Source: CAXXOK01 sp963675925
GTDB taxonomy: Bacteria > Bacillota > Clostridia > Christensenellales > Aristaeellaceae
Assembly (NCBI GenBank): GCA_963675925.2
Contig: CAXXIB010000004.1
Location: 1,414,362-1,478,361, forward strand
Direction of reading: 5' to 3'
Length of the DNA stretch: 64,000 bases
Made by a program: the position numbers and the translations under genes. Shown one piece after another: positions 59,175 through 64,000 of the stretch (positions are counted from its first letter, which is position 1; the number at the start of each line of letters is the position of its first letter). The notes under the pieces were generated by a model that made no database searches, was not told where the DNA came from, and saw only the letters and a program-made list of their open reading frames with translations.

Positions 59175-61148
59175 CTATTTGCCTATTTTTTGCAGGAATT
59201 CCGTCTCTGTCAGTACGGGCACGCCCAGTTTTTCCGCCTTGGCCAGCTTGCTGCCTGCTTTTTCACCCGCGACGATAAAGCTGGTCTTTTTACTCACGGC
59301 GGAGGCCGCGTGGCCGCCATGGGCCGCTACCAGCGCTTCAGCTTCCTGCCTGCTGACGGTTTCCAGCGTGCCGGTGATGACAACGGTTTGGTGCATCAGT
59401 ACATCGGATTGGATACTGCGCTCGTATGTCGGGGTAACGCCGGCTTCCAGCAAGCGTTCCATCATTTGACGGTTTTCAGGGAAGGAGAAAAACTCCGTAA
59501 TGCTGGCAGCGACAATGCTGCCAATTTCCGGGATAGCCAGCAGCTGTTCCTCCGTGGCTTCAGCCAGGCGCTCCAGCGAGCCGAAGGTATCGGCCAGATC
59601 GCGTGCTGTTTTACGGCCGATGTTTGGAATGCCAAGCCCGAACAAAAACTGGTCCAGCATACAGTGCTTGCTTTCCTGCAAGGCGTGAATCAGGTTTTCA
59701 GCACGTTTTTTCTGAAAGCCTTCCAAGGGAAGCAAGGTATCGACAGTCAGGGTATACAGGTCGGCTGGGTCTCGCATGCCGAGGGCATCGTACAGCAGGT
59801 CTGCGGTTTTTTCAGAAAAACCTTCAATGTCCATCGCATCGCGCCCGGCAAAGTGAGCAAGCCTGGCTACAGCCTGGGGCTTGCAGCTTTTGCGGTTCAT
59901 ACAAAACAGATGCGCACCGCGCGGGGTCAGCTCCGTGCCGCAGGCGGGGCAGTGGGTCGGCGGCGAAATTTCCTGCTCGCCAGGCTCGGCCTGGCCGACG
60001 CGGCCCATAATTTCGGGAATCACATCGTTGGAACGGCGTATCCATACCTTGCAGCCGACTGCAAGCTGCTTGCGCTGAATATCGCCGTAGTTGTTCAGGG
60101 TGGCGTTTTGCACGGTTACGCCGCCGATATCGGTCGGTGTCAGGTGCGCCAGCGGCGTCAGCTTTCCGGTGCGGCCCAAGTTCCACTCTACGCTTAGCAG
60201 TGTGGCGATATCTTCCTGGGCGGCGAACTTATATGCGACAGACCAGCGGGGGAATTTGTCGGTATTGCCCATCAGTTCGCGAGTGCGCAGGTCCTGCACT
60301 TTAATCACCGCGCCGTCAATCAGAAAATCGAGGGTCTCGCGTTGCTGCTCGACTTGGTCCACGGCAGCTTCCAGTGCTTCGGCGCTGTCGGCGGGTAGCA
60401 GGGGCACGGTGGGGAAGCCGTTTTGGTGCAGGAACGCAATCATCCCCGGATGATCGGTATAGGGTGGATTTTCAATGGTGCCGACCTGGTAGAAAAAGGC
60501 ATCCAGCTTGCGTGCGGCGGTTACGGCCGGGTCCAGGTTGCGAATGGCACCCGCGGCGGCGTTACGTGCGTTTTTTAACGGCTCATCTGCGGTTTTGTTA
60601 TAGGCTTCCAAGGTGCTCAGGCGCATAATGCACTCGCCCTGCACCTCGATCAATCCCTGGTAGGGAATGGTCAGCGGCACAGCACGGATGGTGCGCACCT
60701 GCGCAAGCACGCCTTCGCCGACCTCGCCGTTGCCGCGCGTGGCCGCCTGGGTGAGCAGGCCGCCGTCATAGGTCAGGTTGAGGGTGAGCCCGTCCAGCTT
60801 ATATTCTACGCCATAGCGAAGGGGTGGCAGCAGCTCGGGTTGCTGTTCGTGTAGCTTTTCACAGCGGGTCAGCCAGGCGCGAAGTGCGGACTTGCTTTGT
60901 ACTTTGTCCATGCTCCATAGGTGGCTGAGATGCCGGTGACTTTGAAACGATGTCAGCGGCTGTGCGCCCACACGGCGCGTCGGGCTGTTATCCCGCTGCA
61001 CGCCGGTTTCCGCCTCCAATAGGACAAGCTCGTCATACAGCTTGTCCCATGCGGCGTCGCTCATTTGCTCCGCCTGTCCGGTGTAATACGCGGCGCTGGC
61101 ATCATTCAACTGGCGGATCAATTCATCCATGCGTTGCTGTGTATTCAT
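59175..61148 (-). CDS. ligA: NAD-dependent DNA ligase
   Basis: A 657-residue ligase: adenylation domain with the AMP-attached lysine in VEYKLDGLTL (K117), OB fold (AVGCKVWIRRSNDVIPEI), four-cysteine zinc finger (CPACGTE...CMNRKSC), HhH domain and C-terminal BRCT (VVITGTLETVSRQEAE). Family KxDG has leucine in place of the usual isoleucine, a mild change. It seals nicks in replication and repair. A CGGAGGG site lies directly after the U-run of a terminator that separates it from pcrA. Confidence 0.97.
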   Translation of the reverse strand: MNTQQRMDELIRQLNDASAAYYTGQAEQMSDAAWDKLYDELVLLEAETGVQRDNSPTRRVGAQPLTSFQSHRHLSHLWSMDKVQSKSALRAWLTRCEKLHEQQPELLPPLRYGVEYKLDGLTLNLTYDGGLLTQAATRGNGEVGEGVLAQVRTIRAVPLTIPYQGLIEVQGECIMRLSTLEAYNKTADEPLKNARNAAAGAIRNLDPAVTAARKLDAFFYQVGTIENPPYTDHPGMIAFLHQNGFPTVPLLPADSAEALEAAVDQVEQQRETLDFLIDGAVIKVQDLRTRELMGNTDKFPRWSVAYKFAAQEDIATLLSVEWNLGRTGKLTPLAHLTPTDIGGVTVQNATLNNYGDIQRKQLAVGCKVWIRRSNDVIPEIMGRVGQAEPGEQEISPPTHCPACGTELTPRGAHLFCMNRKSCKPQAVARLAHFAGRDAMDIEGFSEKTADLLYDALGMRDPADLYTLTVDTLLPLEGFQKKRAENLIHALQESKHCMLDQFLFGLGIPNIGRKTARDLADTFGSLERLAEATEEQLLAIPEIGSIVAASITEFFSFPENRQMMERLLEAGVTPTYERSIQSDVLMHQTVVITGTLETVSRQEAEALVAAHGGHAASAVSKKTSFIVAGEKAGSKLAKAEKLGVPVLTETEFLQKIGK

Positions 61149-61161
61149 GGACCCTCCGTTT

Positions 61162-61188
61162 AAAAACAGGACGCCCCTAAGCGTCCTG
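61162..61188 (-). terminator. Terminator between pcrA and ligA
   Basis: Minus strand CAGGACGC/GCGTCCTG arms (8 bp) followed by TTTTTAAA, ending about 13 bases before ligA. It likely lowers read-through from pcrA. Confidence 0.75.
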
Positions 61189-61205
61189 TCGGGTTTTATG
61201 AAATG

Positions 61206-63509
61206 TTATTCATTCACCTTTACAATTGGCGCAATGCTCAAGGCAAACTCTTTCACGCCGTAGGCCGCAAACGAGATCACGATTCGCGCGTCGCTGCCCT
61301 TGCCGTGAATATCCATTACGTTGCCTTCGCCAAACTTTTTGTGCATGACGCGGTCACCCACCTTGAATAGTGAGGCCAGTGCGCTGGCGGGCACACCCGC
61401 CGCGGCTGATGGTGTAAAGCCTTTTTTAACGCCCTTGATGCCCAAAGCTGCACTTTTTGCACCGATGCCCGCGCCGTGCGTGACCACTTTCGGCACGCCG
61501 AACTTTACCATTTTCTCCGGCACTTTCTTTTCAGCCTGTCTGCGCATGGGCTGCGGCCTTGCCTCATCTTCGGGGAAGCTCTGTTCCCGTTTGGCAATCC
61601 AGGCATCGTCGATCAGTTGCTTGGGAATTTCATCCACAAAGCGGCTGAGCGCGTTCATGTTCAGCTGGTTATACAGCATACGCTGCGTGGCATAGCTGAT
61701 ATAGAGGTTTTCCTTGGCACGCGTGATGGCAACATAGGCAAGCCTGCGTTCCTCTTCCAGTCGGCCGTCATCCATAATGCTGCGGCCGCTGGGGAAAATG
61801 CCCTCTTCCAGACCCGCCATAAAGACCGTATGGAATTCCAGTCCCTTGGAGGAGTGCACGGTCATCAGCGTTACATGCTTGGTGCTGGCTTCCGCCTGAT
61901 CGAGGTCTGTAATCAAGGCGACATTTTCCAGATAATTGCTTAAGGTAGGTTCATCGGCGGCCTGTTCAAACTCGTACACCGCGCCCAGGAACTCGTCCAT
62001 GTTTTCAAGGCGTGTTTTCGCCTCGTCGGACAAATCCTTTTCGTACTGGGTACGCAGCCCGGTTTTTTCAATCAGCAGCTTTACAAACTCGCTCAGGCTG
62101 ATGTTTTCGTGCTGGGCGACCAGCTCGCTCATCAGCTCGCCAAATTCGCGCACGCATTTGCGCGGCCGTGCCGACAGGGTATCGGGCACGTCCATCAGGG
62201 CCGAGTACAAGGGGATTTCGTTTTCCTGGGAGAATTTCAGCAGCTCCCGTATCGTGCTTTCGCCGATGGAACGCTTGGGCTGGTTAATAATACGTCGCAG
62301 GCTGATGTCATCCGACGGATTGACGATACAGCGCAGGTAAGCGATGATGTCTTTAATTTCCTTGCGGTCGTAAAAGCGCAGACCGCCAAACACTCGGTAA
62401 GGGATACCCGCACGCATCAGCATCTCTTCCAGCACACGGCTTTGCGCGTTGGTGCGGTAGAGCACGGCGATGTCGGAATATTGTTCGCCGGACAGCTGCA
62501 ACTGCTGAATGCGGTCACAAATCCAGGCGGCTTCCTCGCGTTCGTCGCCCGCGCAGAACAGGCTGATCAGTTCGCCTTCCTTAGCATCGGTCCATAGTTT
62601 TTTAATTTTACGTTCCTGGTTGTTGCGAATCACCTGATTGGCGGCATCCAAAATATTGCCGGTGCTGCGGTAGTTTTGCTCCAGCTTGATAACAGTAGCT
62701 TCGGGAAAGTCTTTTTCAAAATCCAGAATATTGCGCACATCCGCGCCGCGCCAGGAGTAGATGGACTGATCGTCGTCGCCCACCACGCACAGGTTGCGGC
62801 TTTCCTGGGTCAGCAGTTTAACCAGCTGATACTGGGCAAAGTTGGTGTCCTGATATTCATCAACCAGCACATGGGAAAACCGCTGCTGATAGCTTTGCAG
62901 CACCGGGGGATGACCGGTAAACAATTCCAGCGTGCGCATAAGCAGATCGTCAAAATCCAGCGCGTTGGCCGAGCGCAGGCGTTTTTCATATTCGGTAAAG
63001 ATATCGTGTATTTGCTGGCTGCGGAAGTCCTTTGCAGACTCCATAAACCATTCATCGGGCGTTTGCAGGTGGTTTTTCGCATCCGAAATAATCACCTTCA
63101 GCTCGCGGATGGTAAAGGCTTTATCGTCGATATCAAGCGTTTTGAGTGTATTTTTGAGCACGCTTTTCTGGTCGTCCTCATCATAGATGGAGAACGAGCG
63201 CTTGTACCCAAGCTTTTCAATGTCGCGCCGCAGAATTTTAGCGCACATGGAGTGAAAGGTGCTAACCCAAACATCTTCAGCCTTGTCGCCCACGAGGTTG
63301 ACAATGCGTTCCTGCATTTCTCTGGCGGCTTTGTTGGTGAAGGTGATGGCTAATATGCGCCACGGCTCCACGCCCGAATCAATCAAATTGGCGACACGGT
63401 AGGTGAGCGCACGCGTTTTACCGCTGCCTGCGCCTGCCAAAATCAATACAGGACCGTTAAGCGTTTCAGCGGCTTTGCGCTGCTGAGGGTTGAGCATGTC
63501 TAAATTCAT
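61206..63509 (-). CDS. pcrA: ATP-dependent DNA helicase PcrA (UvrD/Rep family)
   Basis: A 767-residue SF1A helicase. Motif I AGAGSGKTRAL, Ia ITFTNKAAREMQER, II DEYQDTN, III GDDDQSIYSWRGA, IV YRSTGNIL, V VHSSKGLEF and VI VAITRAKENL are all present. The last 130 residues include a basic linker and a C-terminal Tudor-like domain (KVGDRVMHKKFGEGNV). Two ATGs lie together; the second (63509) has better spacing to AGAGG. It unwinds DNA in repair and at stalled forks. It is the middle gene of yerC-pcrA-ligA. Confidence 0.96.
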   Translation of the reverse strand: MNLDMLNPQQRKAAETLNGPVLILAGAGSGKTRALTYRVANLIDSGVEPWRILAITFTNKAAREMQERIVNLVGDKAEDVWVSTFHSMCAKILRRDIEKLGYKRSFSIYDEDDQKSVLKNTLKTLDIDDKAFTIRELKVIISDAKNHLQTPDEWFMESAKDFRSQQIHDIFTEYEKRLRSANALDFDDLLMRTLELFTGHPPVLQSYQQRFSHVLVDEYQDTNFAQYQLVKLLTQESRNLCVVGDDDQSIYSWRGADVRNILDFEKDFPEATVIKLEQNYRSTGNILDAANQVIRNNQERKIKKLWTDAKEGELISLFCAGDEREEAAWICDRIQQLQLSGEQYSDIAVLYRTNAQSRVLEEMLMRAGIPYRVFGGLRFYDRKEIKDIIAYLRCIVNPSDDISLRRIINQPKRSIGESTIRELLKFSQENEIPLYSALMDVPDTLSARPRKCVREFGELMSELVAQHENISLSEFVKLLIEKTGLRTQYEKDLSDEAKTRLENMDEFLGAVYEFEQAADEPTLSNYLENVALITDLDQAEASTKHVTLMTVHSSKGLEFHTVFMAGLEEGIFPSGRSIMDDGRLEEERRLAYVAITRAKENLYISYATQRMLYNQLNMNALSRFVDEIPKQLIDDAWIAKREQSFPEDEARPQPMRRQAEKKVPEKMVKFGVPKVVTHGAGIGAKSAALGIKGVKKGFTPSAAAGVPASALASLFKVGDRVMHKKFGEGNVMDIHGKGSDARIVISFAAYGVKEFALSIAPIVKVNE

Positions 63510-63518
63510 CATAAACCT

Positions 63519-63818
63519 CTAAACTTCTCCATCCAGCTTGGCAAGCACAAAGGAATAACCCTCGGCCCCGTAGTGCAGCGCGCGGTTGACACGGCTGATG
63601 GTCGCGGTGCTTGCGCCAGTTTTTTGTGCGATCTCCTGGTAGGTAGCTTTGCTGCTGAGCATAACAGCGACCTCCAGCCGCTGTGCGATGGATTCCAGTT
63701 CCTTAATGGTCATGACATCCTCGCAAAAACGATGCGCTTCATCCGTCGTAGTCAGGGTGAGAAGCGCTTTCATCAGCAGATCAATCTGATCGCCCTGTAG
63801 CTGCGGTGTGAACTTCAT
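63519..63818 (-). CDS. YerC/YecD TrpR-related DNA-binding protein
   Basis: A 99-residue protein with a TrpR-like helix-turn-helix (ELESIAQRLEVAVMLSS, then TYQEIAQKTGASTATISRVNRAL). It resembles Bacillus YerC, which sits before pcrB-pcrA-ligA; the order here lacks pcrB. The start is at 63818, where GGAGGTTG precedes the ATG; the upstream in-frame extension has no site. Regulatory target unknown. It is co-transcribed with pcrA, nine bases downstream. Confidence 0.9.
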   Translation of the reverse strand: MKFTPQLQGDQIDLLMKALLTLTTTDEAHRFCEDVMTIKELESIAQRLEVAVMLSSKATYQEIAQKTGASTATISRVNRALHYGAEGYSFVLAKLDGEV

Positions 63819-63931
63819 ACAACCTCCGGATTTGTTTTGCCGAAAGGGCAAAGCGCGATATGAGCTCCGCCGTAGCACTGCGCGGGGACAGGGCGGCGGT
63901 ATGGAGATCAACACAACGTTTCTTGGACTTA

Positions 63932-63959
63932 ATTATATCACAAATCGGCGCAGATTCAA
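63932..63959 (-). promoter_or_regulatory. Promoter of yerC-pcrA
   Basis: Minus strand TTGAAT, 16-base spacer, TGATATAAT (extended, perfect -10). The leader is about 110 bases. Confidence 0.65.
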
Positions 63960-63960
63960 A

Positions 63961-63992
63961 ACCCGCACGGCATCTTTCGTGCAAGGCGGGGA
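63961..63992 (-). terminator. Terminator of an unseen upstream gene
   Basis: Minus strand GCACG/CGTGC stem extended by CCC/GGG across a bulge, then TTTTG. It probably closes a transcript that enters from beyond the right edge. Confidence 0.5.
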
Positions 63993-64000
63993 GAAATACG

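Noticed and set aside
1..64000. CRISPR arrays, insertion sequences, phage genes
   Set aside because: No regularly spaced repeats, transposase, integrase or structural phage motifs were found in either strand.

Overview
The window reads as chromosome of an anaerobic Clostridia-type member of the Bacillota, GC-rich by eye for that class. Supporting signs are a T-box in front of thrS, a whiA plus HPr/Crh-like pair, DegV, xpaC-telA, an ECF (energy-coupling factor) transporter module next to truA, the yerC-pcrA-ligA order known from Bacillus, an ANTAR antiterminator beside a glutamine-synthetase-like gene, and a ferredoxin-dependent 2-oxoacid oxidoreductase. I see no phage, insertion sequence, CRISPR array or rRNA. 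One tRNA (Lys, TTT) is present.

Layout. 1-2.7 kb: two phosphodiester glycosidase (NAGPA-like) genes, the first cut by the window edge, then a degenerate Lgt-like membrane protein. 2.7-3.9 kb: tRNA-Lys and DegV. 4.2-7.9 kb: sugar ABC importer (two permeases and a binding protein, no ATPase). 8-10.6 kb: thrS with T-box, and a DUF1801 gene. 10.6-12.8 kb: a structured RNA region and a MutS2-like ATPase. 12.8-17.2 kb (minus): a GH13 amylase coupled to recF, and whiA with a Crh-like HPr. 17.3-21.8 kb: ROK sugar kinase, then a 2-oxoacid:ferredoxin oxidoreductase operon with an unrelated coiled-coil gene inside it. 22-26.2 kb: xpaC, telA, glutamine-synthetase-like gene, ANTAR regulator. 26.2-27.7 kb: arsC-acr3. 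27.8-30.4 kb: a large secreted SH3/peptidoglycan-binding protein. 30.6-36.2 kb (minus): uvrC, then radA, a PIN-TRAM protein and threonine aldolase. 36.3-39.1 kb: DUF4282 protein, corA with a structured leader, and an orphan BMP-type binding protein. 39.2-43.4 kb: nadABC and an alpha/beta hydrolase. 43.4-49.5 kb: two divergent vitamin-transport units. 49.5-54.4 kb: MreB-like protein, HD nucleotidase, HAD phosphatase, MATE exporter, malic enzyme. 54.5-58.2 kb: true lgt, a cytosolic serine-hydrolase, recX, and a tandem chagasin-like inhibitor. 58.2-64 kb: TspO, ligA, pcrA, yerC.

Most unusual item: at 45769-47007 a complete riboflavin kinase domain is joined in one open frame to the ECF ATPase EcfA1, ahead of ecfA2-ecfT-truA. 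It has its own promoter, ribosome binding site and GTG start. Divergent from it lies an ECF substrate-binding (S) component translationally coupled to a small P-loop kinase. Together these suggest that uptake of vitamins and their trapping by phosphorylation are physically or genetically linked here.

Many genes use GTG or TTG starts (radA, nadB, lgt, the BMP protein, the ANTAR gene, the fusion). I moved starts wherever a ribosome binding site or promoter position decided the matter. All functional calls come from reading motifs; no database search was possible.
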